Position numbers and translations under genes: made by a program
Shown: one piece after another, positions 1 to 11,749 of the stretch
How the letters are laid out: each line of letters begins with the position of its first letter
Numbering within the stretch: position 1 is the first letter of the stretch
Assembly: GCA_012184525.1 (NCBI GenBank)
Contig: WOFQ01000025.1
Span: forward strand, 62,001-126,000
Direction: 5' to 3'
DNA length: 64,000 nt
Source of the DNA: Xenoacremonium recifei
Lineage: Eukaryota; Ascomycota; Sordariomycetes; Hypocreales; Nectriaceae
The notes under the pieces: model-generated
What the model was told of the DNA's origin: nothing
The model's database searches: none
The model's input: the letters and a program-made list of their open reading frames with translations, nothing else

Positions 1-3000
1 ACATCCGCATTCGTACAGAATTTCTTATCAAAGAGCTGCAAAACATTCCAAAACGCTTCTTGCGGCAATTGGCTATACCTTCGTAAAAAATCAATGGCGC
101 ATAGTTGGAGATCACCGTGCTCGTCCCAGATAAAAGAGGCAACATTTTGAAGTTGCCCTCTCGTGAAGTGCGTCATAAAATCCGTCGGGAAGTATGTTGG
201 ACAGTCTGTCGAGGAGTCTGTCAAAATGTCTGTTGAGTGATCTGTCGAAACGTCTCTCAAGTCGTCTGTCGAAAAGTCTCTCAAGTCGTCTGTCGAAACG
301 TCTCTAAAGAATTCTGTGTATGCCGAAAGAATCAAGGCGGCTCGCCGGACTTCCCAATCCTCATCTTCGAGTTGCACAATGACCAGCCTAAAGACCTCTT
401 CCGATAGAAAGAATTGGGCATTCAAAATCTTCATAGCAGCAAGTCGAATGCCCCTGTCGTGGTGCCTGAGCTGATCTAAAACATGTTTCAGTGAATCCTC
501 AGGTAGATGACGATCTCTCAACAAAGCGGAAGCACGAGACCGCATATTTGGACTACTAGGGTCCTCGATTTCCGCAAGTAACAAATGGAATAACCCATGT
601 GATAGTGGCGTCCCTAAAAACCTGCGCACGTCGGAAGATGCATTGGCCATCAGGAAGACAGCCCTTTCACAGGGAGGCTCGTGAAAATCACCTTCTCGCA
701 AACTGGCTCGCAAGAATCTGAAAGCTTCCCAGTCGGATAGTTTATTCTCCAACTCTTGTCGTGGCATCCTCTCATCTGTTTCTGTCAAGCATCGCCTGAC
801 CAATTTTTGGTGTTGAATGCCGAGGAGGTCGAGGGGTTCACTATTAAGCAAGGAGAAAAATCCCTCGGCTCGCCCAATATCCAGAAGTCCGCTTACGAAA
901 CGCCAGAAAACCGCGTAGGATGGTGAGTATTTATTTCCGGATACAAAGGCGCTCGGTTCAAGGTTGTCCCATGTATTAGATTCTGGCCGAAGATACTTAA
1001 GCGGCTCTCCAGCAGTCCACTGATGTACGAAATACCGAGCTGCGAAATACTCCTGGAACGTCAAATGTATAAAGTGATAGCTTTTTTGGTCTTCAAATGA
1101 TCTGTGAGAGGGATCTGAGGTCCGTAAGAATGACAGGCTTGGAAGTTTTCGTCCCGACGGCTCATCGCTTGGGGCATATCCGTGGTACCGATACACGCGA
1201 TTCCGGAATTCGGCATTGAAGTCCAACGTGCCCGAATAGAGCCCAGTAAATGCAAGGGACTCCAGAAGATTTCGTTCAGCAGAGAAATGCCGCCCAATCT
1301 CAAAATCCCCCATACCTTTGACGTCGATCTCGGCTTCGAAGTCACGCCGGTCAAGATCTTTTCTCCACAACTTCAGTTCCATGGCTCTATAAAGTTGTGA
1401 CATGGTTTTGATATGATTTTGCGCACTCCAGTCGTCCCAAGTGTAGCATAAAGCGTCAAGTTGAATTGGAATCTTGACAAGGTCCTGCACTACCTCATTT
1501 CTTTTTAGAAACTCATCAATGCTGTCGGAAGATCCAGGAGTTACCGTCTTGATATACAGCGTAACCTGGTTCGAGGAGAATCCCGTGACTTCCAATTCCA
1601 TATCGACGACAATAAGGCCAGTTGGAACAACGATGTGAGGGCGCGAGGTGAGGATGATATTCGGCTGCGAAGTGAGGTACCTCAACAGCGAGTGCAATCT
1701 ATTACCATCTTTCAAAGCTTGGTATATCTCGTCCAGCCCGTCGAGGACAAGAAGAGTCCGTTGGAATCTTTCACATTCCAATGCTTTCAGCATCCGGGAA
1801 GCGAGTTCTTTGCCGTCTGTTTGTTGAGGGAAATATTCTCGCTCCAGGAGCTCCTTGATGTCTTTGATGCCATGTAGCCGTCGAAGTGGAAGCCATAGAA
1901 CACGATCGAACAGGTCTTTCCATTGGCCAGAGTGAATAAAATCATAGACAATCTTCTTGCAGAGCGTGCTTTTACCCACCCCCGCGGACCCGCGTATCAA
2001 TATTTTCTTTGGAAAAATCATCTGTCCCTTCTCATCTTTGCGTTCATCAAAGAGAGCCGACAGTTCCACCTGCTTCCGGATATTCCTGGAATTCCGCACT
2101 AGCTGTGAATCTATTCGCTGTTGATATGTGCGTAATGTTTGTGGGGAGTTTTGAGCATTGCTTGGCTTTGCGACATCGTTCTCTGATGGTCTGAAGTCTA
2201 TCAGACCGAGGTTGATGTAGCAGCTCTCCATCGGCAATGTACTTCCGTCAAGGCGTTTGACCCCCAGCGTGTCGTCCGTATAGCGATTCTCCTCAATCAT
2301 ATTGCCCACCCTTTCGAGGAAAGGTGGTGCTCGGAGTCTGTCGATGCAGCCTTCTAGTTCAATGTACCGGTCGTCATCCGCTCCATGAAATTTGTTCAAC
2401 TCGGTGTGGCTGCATTCCCAATCCAGGCACTCGATGGCGTAACCCATCGCCGAATTTCGATCAACAACCTGGCGATTTTTAGAATGATCCTAAAAACAGT
2501 CGAGAGAGTACACACCAGGCCAAGCGAAATTCCTAAAATATATGAGGGCTTTATCTCACGGATTGAAATAAGTCTCACTGGTCTATCGGTGTCCCTTGCA
2601 CCGAGGTACTTTCGAAATGATATTTCTAAGTTGGTGAGGCTGGACTGGTTTGTCGCAACAGCCGAGATGAGCTCTATGCTAGAGCCTCGCAAGACATTGA
2701 AATATCCTAATGCTCTTGAGAAGTAGGACGACAATGTTGCTGAGCCTTGATGTGGTGTCCCAAGGAAGAGGATCCCACTTGTGTCGCGCCAAACTGATGA
2801 ACGTCGGTCTGCTTCACACAAAGCCTAAACATACGTTAAATCAGGTTGATCAAAACGGGTTTTTGAACTGGCTCACATGCTTTACAACGATGCCACCAAA
2901 GCTGAAGCCTATGAACACGATGGGCAGGCCCTGATTTCATTAGCTTAGCCACCTCTGGAATATAAGTCGTGCTTACGATATCCGAATGGTATACCTCAAG

Positions 3001-3442
3001 TTTTTGCAACAATGCTTCACCGAACTTCTGAGGGGAAGTGAAGGATCCATTACTCAGCCACTCCGAGTCATAGGCAAAGTTGAGAATTCTGGCGTCTGGG
3101 AAACTCTTCCGTAGTAAGTCTCGCAGCAGATGTGTTCCCGGTGCAAACTTTCCGTCCCTTCTATATGTCCAAGAATTCTCGGGGTGCGAGCCCAGGCCCG
3201 AGACAGCAACTATTCTGAAGAATCTTGGTTAGAGGTGGCGCGGGGTCAAGAAAACGGGCCTCTGCATACTCGAATCGAGGCTTTGGAGGGTCGTAAACGA
3301 CTTGTAATCCTCGCGGTCGACGATCTTCACGATTCGATCCGTCTCGGCGTCGATATCGCGCGCGAGCGGCAAACAGGAACAATGCCGCCAAAGCACCAGC
3401 GGCGAAGACTTTGAGCCACTCCAAAGGAGCATACGGCTCCAT
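1..3442 (-). CDS. NACHT-domain NLR-like receptor with N-terminal lipase-like domain (3' end outside window)
   Basis: Predicted exons are 3442-3270, 3214-2995, 2930-2877, 2824-2516 and 2468 to beyond base 1, so about 1,074 residues are visible. A hydrophobic anchor (about residues 8-25) is followed by a lipase/DUF676-like alpha/beta-hydrolase domain (about 50-260) with the strand IVAVSGLGSHP, the nucleophile elbow GFSFGG and the box ILFLGTPHQGS. A NACHT NTPase follows, with the P-loop GSAGVGKST near residue 412 and Walker B LLVLDGLDE. Beyond it is a helical region whose leucine-rich pattern suggests HEAT repeats, containing a tandem STD/DLRD array. This architecture belongs to fungal STAND/NLR proteins, usually linked to non-self recognition or heterokaryon incompatibility; that role is inferred here. 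Four introns were chosen by GT/AG ends and restored frame. The elbow has F where GHSLGG is usual, but the serine is kept. The C-terminus is unseen. Confidence 0.8.
203..310 (-). repeat. Coding tandem array, nine 12-bp units
   Basis: Nine consecutive 12-bp units, of the type agtctgtcgagg / cgtctctcaagt / cgtctgtcgaaa, fill this stretch. The last six alternate to make a near-perfect 24-bp repeat. On the minus strand they encode a Ser-Thr-Asp / Asp-Leu-Arg-Asp pattern inside the putative HEAT region of the NACHT gene. The period keeps the reading frame. Confidence 0.9.
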
Positions 3443-4136
3443 TGTGTCAGATAATCAAGGATTGATGCCAAGCGATGGGAGGAGCCAGACGCTGATGGTG
3501 TCTAATGATGTTGGAGATGTCAAATTGACGAGCGGCTGAGGTTGCGAAAAGAAATTTCAGCTGAGCCACGTCTGCCTAGAGCGCTTATGCAGGTGAAGGC
3601 CTCTATTACGGATGCCATTGGCTGTTCACAACCAGGGTCTGTCTGACCGACCAACGACCTCTTTCAGCGCTTCTTGACCTCGCCGCCTCGCATCTTGATT
3701 GGCTGACAGTCGTCCATCAGCCGCCGAAGAGCTGAGATTGGGCTGGGCCTCTCTCTATCTTGCCTTTCCTTCCTTGGGGCTTTTGCGCGTCGCCTCCGAT
3801 CATAAGTGTATATATAGAGCTACCGCTTGGAGCACGATCAGGAGGACCTTACAAAAGGGTCAGGCTTCGCAGAGGTGGTCTGAGGGAAACAGCATGCTAA
3901 ACTAGAACTCTTGCACTGTATTTCGGCCCCCAACTTCCAAAAATGAGATGGACACGCTGCAGTGCTGCGATGAACCACTATATGAAGAGCATTAACGGCA
4001 ACAATAGCGCTGCAGATGAAATAGATCTAGAGATGTCCTTCACGACAAGAGTATATGTCTGCTCGTCGCGTAGACTTAGAATGCTAGCTGTTCAATCCCG
4101 TATCGGCTGCAGAATGCAAGACCATTCTTCAGGATT
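3443..4136. other. Intergenic, 5' side of the NACHT gene
   Basis: It lies between the start of the NACHT gene and the 3' end of the hydrolase gene. Only short unrelated reading frames are present. A TATA-like run (tatatatagag) lies near 3808-3818 but points to no clear gene. No repeat or RNA gene was recognised. Confidence 0.5.
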
Positions 4137-5242
4137 TTACGTGCTCCCCAAAGCCTGGTTTCCCAGTGTTCCATAATACCCAACTGTCAATGTAGCATGG
4201 TTCGCCAATGATGAGAGGTTCACTGACGGCAAAGAACCGTGGTTCTGGTCAATAAATCTCGAAATCCGGGCAGCAACCCAGGCCGGGTTTTCGTCCGCTG
4301 AAATCTCGTCAGCCATCAACTTTCACTTTGTTTCGATTAAGTTCACTTACCAATCCAATGTCCTGCCTTAGGCACAATATCTGCCTCGATATTTGTGCTC
4401 ACGTTGGTATACAAGGGTTGTAAGCCTGATCCAAAACTCGCCTCGCCTCCAAGAGCCAGCATGGGCATTTGTAATGGTTTCTGACCAATTGAGCCGTGGA
4501 AGAACTTGTTATCCTGGGCCACAGTACGAATGCTAAAGGGCCCTAACATTGCTCTGAGGAATCCAGGTTTCGAAATTGAATCGGTGTATCGGGTGACAAT
4601 GTCTGTGGGAAAGCTGGAAGGCCCAGAGTAGCTTCCATGATAGAAGTACCATTGCAACATTTGTCGCTCTCTTCCCGATATGAAGAACTCCGCAGCATCT
4701 GTAATAGAGAAGAAGGCAAGTTGCCAGTTTTCGTACAAATCCCAGTATGGGGCAGGGGCTGACGATTCTTCATAGCCATACCCTGGGAGGGGATATTCCG
4801 AGATTCCCAGCATTGGGACCATTGAGGGATACTTTGCAGCCAAGGCACACGCCATACCAACGCCTTTATCGTGTGAGAATACATATGCTGCCGTGATGTT
4901 GAGAAAGTCCAGCACTCCTTTGAGGTCTTCGGCGGATGCTGCCGCAGTATAATCTCCATCTGGTGGAATAGATGAGTCGCCTGCGCCGCGATTGTCCGGC
5001 GCAATAACTGTGTACTTCTCGGCGAGGATAGGCCCTATCGTCCGCCAAGTCAAGCTATACTGCGGGTTTCCATGCACAAGAAGTAATGGTGGTCCGGACC
5101 CTGCATAGCGGAAGTGAATACTGACATTTTCCAGGGCAATTCGTTGATGAGCCCAGTCATCAAAAGGTTGAATCGCACCGCCGAAGCTCGCCAGAAAGAG
5201 GATCACGAAGCCGAAACTCAAGATTGTCAACATCATGATCAC
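4137..5242 (-). CDS. Alpha/beta hydrolase, epoxide hydrolase-like, membrane-anchored or secreted
   Basis: Two exons (5242-4351, 4297-4137) around a 53-bp intron with donor GTAAGTG give 350 aa. The N-terminus has a strong hydrophobic signal or anchor segment (residues 3-24). The oxyanion motif HGNP lies near residue 58. The nucleophile elbow SHDKG puts Asp, not Ser, at the nucleophile position, as in epoxide hydrolases and haloalkane or haloacetate dehalogenases. The catalytic His is in AGHWI, and splicing joins that motif directly to ADENPAW. A membrane or extracellular hydrolase acting on epoxide-type substrates is inferred; the substrate is unknown. A P450 lies downstream of its promoter on the same strand, so epoxidation followed by hydrolysis is possible but not shown. 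Confidence 0.85.
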
Positions 5243-5903
5243 TTATAATATCACAACAGACAGTAGTAGGGGAGCCGTATCAATCCTTGTGATGAGAAGT
5301 TGCATGTCTCAAGACACAATCCATTCCAGCGTTCATCTCAAGCTCTATTTAAAAGAAACTTAGAGCGGAGAACAGATGAGCTTTCCATCGCAGCGTCATT
5401 AAATCATCAGGTGTAAGCATGAATAATTTGGGTTGGGATTTCTACTAACTTTTGTCAGCAACGAAGTATAATGTCCGGAGCAACTCCGTAACTCCATGGG
5501 GTATGAGGCGATCCTTCGCGTAGGAAATCCCCCAAACCATAACGTTAGAATGGGGCTTTAATTAGTCATTCCTGGTATGTCCTTCATTAAAGGTGGCAAC
5601 ACTGCCAATCAAAGCCACAAAGTACGTCATGAGAATCCAGTCTGAGTCTGATGATATGCTGATGACTTTCAACTTCAGATTTCTGGATGCCAGACAATGG
5701 TATTGAGTATACCTTGTATTACATTGTTGAAAAAGCAGGCCATTGGCACTAGGCATTTGCCTCTTGGTTTTAGCATGGGCAAGTGAAAGGTAGTTTCTCC
5801 ATACCTCACAACCCAAAGAAGGTCTTAGAGAACAGCAGGCTTGAAGGATCAGCTCCCTGACGGCTTGATATAAGACTATGGGAATATCTTTGTCCCGCTC
5901 CCA
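5243..5903. other. Intergenic between hydrolase and P450
   Basis: About 660 bp serve as promoter of the hydrolase and terminator of the P450. The longest frame here (84 codons, minus) has no recognisable composition or motif. Nothing else is seen. Confidence 0.5.
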
Positions 5904-7585
5904 TTAATCCTTCTTAATACCATCGAGGAACTCTGAATGGTCCAAATTATGTGTTGTTCCCGACTCCAGGATCCTCTCACGCACCCACTCGCCTCGGGGA
6001 CGCATCACCGCTCGGAACGGCTTTGGCAAAGTCACAAATCCTTCAGTGCAGTCCATATCGTCGACTTTGTGTCTCTCACCCGTGACCTCGTTCACAACAC
6101 CAGCCTCGACATTGAATGCCCAGAGCATGCGAGCCATCTGAATAAAGAGTTGGTTTCGAGCGATGATGCGGCCGGTGCAGATTCTTCGACCGAAGCCGAA
6201 GCCGATGTGTGGCAGATCCTTTACAGCCGTGGTGTTGAAGCCGCAAGCGTCGATTGCGTGCTCTTTACCAGCGACATCATCGGCCATCCAGCGCTCGGGA
6301 ATAAAGTTGTCGACGTCGTCACCGAAGACCTTCTCGTCTCTCGTAATAGCGAAGGCGTTTGGGAGGACGATTGAGTTCGCAGGGATGTAATAGCCGTTAT
6401 ACGTGTCTTGGGTCTTGGTGAAGTGAGGGACGCCTTGCACCACCACGGGGCGCCAGCGAAGAGTTTCGCTTGCTGTATGTGTTGTCAGTATAGCTGTCGT
6501 CGTGTGTGAGAGCTTCGTCACTTACCAATTGCGTCGATGTAAGCGAGCTTGGGACGATCTTCAAAAGTAGGCAACCGATCCTTGCCCACAACCTCGTCCA
6601 GGAGCTTCTGTGCCTTGGCAACCCATCGAGATCCCGAAGTAATCCAGGCAACAATGAACCAGTCAAGTGCAACAGTAGAAGTATCAAGACCAGCGTCGGC
6701 AAGGATGCCAAGATCAAAAGCAAGTTCCTCCTCGGGCATGTCCAGTGCCTCCTGGGAGTCCTTCATGTACTTACTAAAGTTCCAACCGCGGTTGTCCAAC
6801 CCCTTTCTCAGGTTTCCGACATGCAGCTGGCGCTCTAGCTCGTAGAGTCCCTCGGCTTCTTTCTTCCAGGGCGCGAGGAACCTGGGCAAGTGGTTAAGAG
6901 AAGGGAAGCTATCAACTAAGTAGGCGCCAACTTGTCCCGTTCTGGCAAACTCAGCTTGGACCTTTTTGCCATCCATGAGCTCCTTTTCGTGGCCTGTCTT
7001 GAGGCGATAACCATAGTTGAGACAGTAGATGGTGCTGGCCATCGCACGTTCATGTTGGTGATGAAAGTCGAGACCTTTCTCTCCATGCGCATCCCACTCA
7101 CCGAGCACATCAAACAGGAGCTGTCTGGACTCGATGTCCTGCAGGGGACGGTACGTGCTGGCGGACCTTAAGCTCAGGAGAGGCGCTTCCATCCGCTGAT
7201 GCAGCTTGTATCTCTCGTCATAGGGACGAAGCAACATGTGCATGTTCTTGGTAACCAGCTCGCCAGCCATGACCATACGAGGCCGGTCGGAATATCGCGC
7301 ACTCCGTCGACTCAGGAGATCATGAGCGGCCTCGTGTGTGGACAAGACGATCAAGGGTTGGCCGCCCATACTGAGGTGCATGACGGGGCCATACTTCTTG
7401 CTCCAATGGTATAAGTGAAGCCATTGAAGGCTCTTGGGGAGCTGGTGCAGGTTGCCAATGAGGGGGGCGGGCTTGGGGCCTGGTGGGAGGGGTGCTCGCC
7501 CCCGAGTGAGTAAGAAGTTGATCACTCGGGTCAGCAAGAAGGCGGCCAAGAGGCCGAGACTCAGAGTTCGCAGGTCTAGCAGCAT
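5904..7585 (-). CDS. Cytochrome P450 monooxygenase (O-methylsterigmatocystin oxidoreductase-like)
   Basis: Exons 7585-6526 and 6472-5904 give 542 aa. The second ATG of the open frame was taken as start because the ER signal anchor (residues 5-20) and the proline hinge LPPGPKPAPLIGN then sit at the usual distance. The I-helix reads ADAGLDTS, equal to AGxDT of the oxygen-binding groove. The ExxR motif ETLRW is assembled across the 53-bp intron. The heme loop is FGFGRRICTGR with its Cys ligand. The length and motifs fit an intact class II microsomal P450 that needs a separate reductase. The substrate cannot be read. The neighbouring hydrolase (same strand) is a conceivable partner, but no synthase or prenyltransferase is nearby. 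Confidence 0.9.
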
Positions 7586-9290
7586 GGCCACAGACGTTCG
7601 AGACGAAGAGGAGACAAAAAGCAAAGGGTGCTGGAACAGAACCTCCAGCCAAGATCGACATGATCCGGGGGTCGCAGCCTTCTTCTACCACCTCAGAAAC
7701 GTGTTTCGGGACCGACCCTGGCTCATGCAGTCTTCCAGCATGCGACCCTGTCAACCCCTGTCCGCCTCCTTACTCATATCATTGGAGAGCTTACGAATGC
7801 TGGGCAAAGTGAGGTGCGCATTGCGATCGTCCTCGCGACCAACCGCCAGCGATGTTCCTCCTATCTCTGCCCCTGAACCGTCTGCGTGCCTCTGTAAGTG
7901 GAGAGGTTGGGGCACATGGTCGAATCGACGATAACCTCAAGAGATGACGAGGCGTCGGAGGCGAGACAACCGTCCCCGCGCCGATAGCGAGCAATAATCT
8001 TCAGCACATGCAGCTTCATGGAGGAGAAACAGTGGCTTGGAATAGTCCGGCAGTTTAGGGCGGGTAATGGGGCGCCTAGCCCTGTGTTTGCTTTTTCTAC
8101 AACGTCAGACCAGGTTCTCCCTGAAGTAGACGGGAGCTTGGGAAGAAGCTGACCTCCAGGTACTTCTCAATAGTCCAATGGTGCGCAGCGTTATTCAATG
8201 CGGGCTTTAGAACTCGCAATGTGAGCTCGCTTCGGTTCTCGCTGCAGGACTAACAGGGTTCCAGCACATTAACCCTGCAGTGCCAGCTCAGCTCTCGGCG
8301 CCACGGATCCCACCCAAAGGAAACCCCCATGCTCAATGAGACATATCACAGTTAACGTATCATACGGCACAGCAAAAGCAACTTCGCCGTGCCAAGATCT
8401 GCATCCCGCGTGCCCCGGCTCCCGTGCTTCTCCACGCTTCGCGGCTCCGGCGTCTGAGCGTCCCCTAAGGGCCCTGCCGATCTCCCCAACCGTTGAAGAC
8501 TTTCTGGGCAGAGCAAGGGTCTAGTACGGCCGTTGCATGGGGAAAACCTCCGGATCCCTCCCGAGAGGATCCCCAAAAGACCCCGGGACCCTAGTCGAGG
8601 CCAATGGTCCCCGGGGCTAGGACAACTCTGAGGCAACGGGCCGCCGGTAGACGATATGACTTATCAAACGGCTTCACTTCCGCGGGCTCGGCAGAGCATG
8701 GGTAGCGGGATTTCAATCCACCGACTCGCCTTTTTCTGACGGTCCTTGCGAGTGGAAAAAGCAACGTGCTTATGTTGGCTCCCGCAGAGGGCGGTGATCG
8801 ACAAGCAGCGTTACATAGGGCAGCTCGCCAAAACTGGATGGACTGTAAAACTCCATCGCCAACGTGGAGAACTTGGTCTGCATCATGATCTGAGACCCAA
8901 GTCCTAGACCACAGGAGAGGAGAGAAGAGGCGCAGTGCAGGTTTTCTGTTGCAAAGCTGAACTACGTACAGAACTAATGCAGCCTCACTCAGCGTCCTGA
9001 CAAGGATCCTTGGGTGGGAGAAGTTGTCTCTCCTCTCGCAGCATGCGAGCTCCTCGTGCCGTACCAGGTTCCGGAGCGATGGTTCCTTGCAGCTGGGTAG
9101 CGAGGAGGAGTCGAGCCCAAGTTACCAACGGGAAACCCTCGTCGAGTTTCAGATGAGGCAACGCAGATGCCGATGACGGATTCCTGCACGCGTGGCCCCT
9201 ATTAAACGGGTCGGTTCCTGGCATCTCGTCGTTCCTGATCCATCTGCGAGCCGAGTCCATTCGAGGAAGAACTGACCAGACACTGACGTG
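7586..9290. other. Divergent promoter region of the P450 and the CFEM receptor
   Basis: A 1.7-kb region of mixed composition separates the two starts. Several overlapping short frames on both strands have no coding signature. No RNA gene, repeat or mobile element was recognised. Confidence 0.5.
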
Positions 9291-11029
9291 ATGAAGTTTA
9301 CTTGGTGGACAGTGTTGGTTGGTGCCCTCTTGGTTGGCTTCTGCCAGGCCCAGTCGATGCCTACCTGTGCTGTATGTTGTTCCCTTCCACAAACTGAGAG
9401 TCTGGACGACAAGCTCACGACCCCCTACAGAGCAACTGTCTTGCGCAATTCCTCAAGCAATCATCATGCAGTGCTACGGATGCCGCCTGCATTTGTGCAG
9501 ACACGACGCTGATGACCAACGTTGGCGACTGTACACTGGCAAACTGCACCATCATCGAGGCCCTCGGTACGTATCAACACTCCTCCCGTCCCTCACGTAC
9601 TAATTGTGTACGGGAACAGCCGCGAAGAATGCAACTATGACCCTCTGTAAAGAGCCTATCCGAGATCGAAGCCACGTCGCCACGATCGCAACGGCCGTCT
9701 CCGGCTCCCTTGCCCTCGCCTTCGTCCTCCTCCGATGCTACGAGTGCGCATTCCAGAAGGAATTCCGATGGGCAGATATCTGTGCCATACTTGCAATGGT
9801 AACCACACACACAAATATCTTAGGACCTACGGTGCGGTTGACTGACTGTTCTCACCAGGTCTTCTCCATCCCAATGGATGTGTTTGAGTTCTATAGTCCG
9901 TGCCAAAGCTTTCTTTGCAGTATCTTGCATGTCCCGATGCTAACCAGATCACAGTGAAGTCAAGTGGTTTTGGAAAAGACATCTGGACTTTGAGTGCAAG
10001 TCAAATTACAGATGTAGTCAAGGTCAGTGAAGCCAGTGTTCACGCTACTACCCCAGCAGTGACGTATACACGGAACGGTCTCCAAAATCTAACACTTCTC
10101 TTAGTACACCTGGGTAACTCAGGTCTCCTACATTCCGGCCATCATCTTGACGAAAGTCGCCATCGTCTTGCTGTTCATTCGAGTGTTTCCAGACAACTTC
10201 TTCCAGAAGCTTTGTTATGGTACCATAGTCCACTGTATACTTTTCATGGTTTCGACTACTATCGCTGCAATTCTTGCTTGTGTTCCCGTCTCCTATGCTT
10301 GGACAAACTGGTCCGGAGAGGGTCACGGCGTCTGCTACAACAATAATGCGTTCTGGTGGGCGCACTCGGTATGCCCATTCCTGAAATTCACCCAGACCAT
10401 TTGCTAATTACACTTCACTAGGCCATCAATATTGCCACTGATCTCTGGATCCTGGCATTGCCAATCCCCCAACTACTCAAGTTACAGCTGGGGAGGAAGA
10501 AGAAGATTTACTTGATCCTCATGTTCAGTGTTGGCATAGTGTAAGTGCCACTTCTTGCTACATGTAGCTGTTTGACTTACTCTTTTCCAGAATTACAGTC
10601 ATCAGTATCATTCGATTCTCTGGCCTTGTCACGTACTCAACCACGTCGAACCCAACATGTCAGTGCAGTGAACCCTTTTCTAACTCTGGTCACAACTGAC
10701 AATGATGCACTTTAGACAACAATGTTATGGTCGCGACGTACAGTGTCATTGAATGCAACGTTTCAATATGCTGTTGTTGCATGCCCAATCTCTTGGCCTT
10801 CCTCCGACGCGTTGCTCCCGGGATGTTTGGCAGCACGAACCGTTCTCGAGACTACAACAGCCGAACCTACGCCAAGTCTAAGTCTGGAGGGTTCCCAACT
10901 AATGCCATTCAGAAGAGTGTTACGCATTCGGTATCTTACATGCCACGGTCTGGCGACTCGGATGTGGTGGAATTGATGGATGTCGAGGAGAACAAAGTAG
11001 AGACGGTGGACCGCTACCACAAGTGGTGA
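9291..11029 (+). CDS. CFEM-domain seven-transmembrane receptor (Pth11-like GPCR)
   Basis: Nine exons (9291-9371, 9431-9566, 9620-9798, 9859-9895, 9955-10022, 10105-10368, 10422-10540, 10591-10658, 10716-11029) give 421 aa. A signal peptide (1-20) precedes a complete CFEM module with eight cysteines at 26, 30, 40, 47, 49, 61, 66 and 82 and Asp at 44. Seven hydrophobic segments follow, with the extracellular-loop motif GFGKDIWTL, and a polar cytoplasmic tail of about 90 residues. This is the fungal Pth11 rhodopsin-like family, involved in surface or host sensing in some pathogens. CFEM domains in other proteins bind heme. The ligand and the G-protein link are inferred. The gene converges on the siderophore transporter with a gap of about 0.7 kb. 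The start is the ATG at 9291, which begins the signal peptide. Confidence 0.88.
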
Positions 11030-11749
11030 GGGCTTGGTTCTGAGGAATTGAAAGGGGAAAACAAACGACCATGCAACATTGGGTCCTCTCAAAGTTTCCA
11101 GTGTCTGTTTTATTTCGTTATGAACATATTCTGGAAAGGCGTTTATGCTAGCATACACGGGTTTGGTCACAGTTGCGGCCACTTTCACGATGATACAACG
11201 TCAACAATAAAGAGACATCATCGAAAGACTTGAGGACCTACCCTCTGTGAGCTCCTGAAAATTTGGCATTGGTTGAAATTAAGGGGTTAAGTTCGAGAAA
11301 GTCAGCATGGTCAATCATAATAACCTCGGGTGGCAAGGGCATGCCAAACTGTACGCAATCCCAGTGCATACTCATCGCTGGGCTCATCAAATTTGCAGGG
11401 GATACTGACTCATGCCCCGAAGCCTCGGAGAGAGTACTGGCTTTGGGAATCTACAAAACGGTAAAAATGGCAATCAAAGCAAGTGTTTTGTCTATTATTG
11501 GATACATTAGTTTGGTAAATTATCCCAATGAGTGTCTCACACACTCTCAATCTGTCATGCAGACATGGGGCTCAGCAAGTAACTCTCTGGTACGTCCCCT
11601 TGCCTCCTTGCTTCCTTCGGAGACAGCCCTGTCTTGCGCTCGGGCCCTTCTCGCAAAGGGGTCAACCGGGCTTCTTTTCCTTCATGATATAATCCTACAT
11701 TTCCAAGTTCTTGGACGTTCAGATAGTCAAAGCGGGTGTAGTATCCCAC
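11030..11749. other. Convergent intergenic region
   Basis: This lies between the 3' ends of the CFEM receptor and the siderophore transporter. A 168-codon plus frame (11263-11769) crosses it, but it has no domain-like pattern and uses no recognisable start context, so it is not called. Nothing else is seen. Confidence 0.5.
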
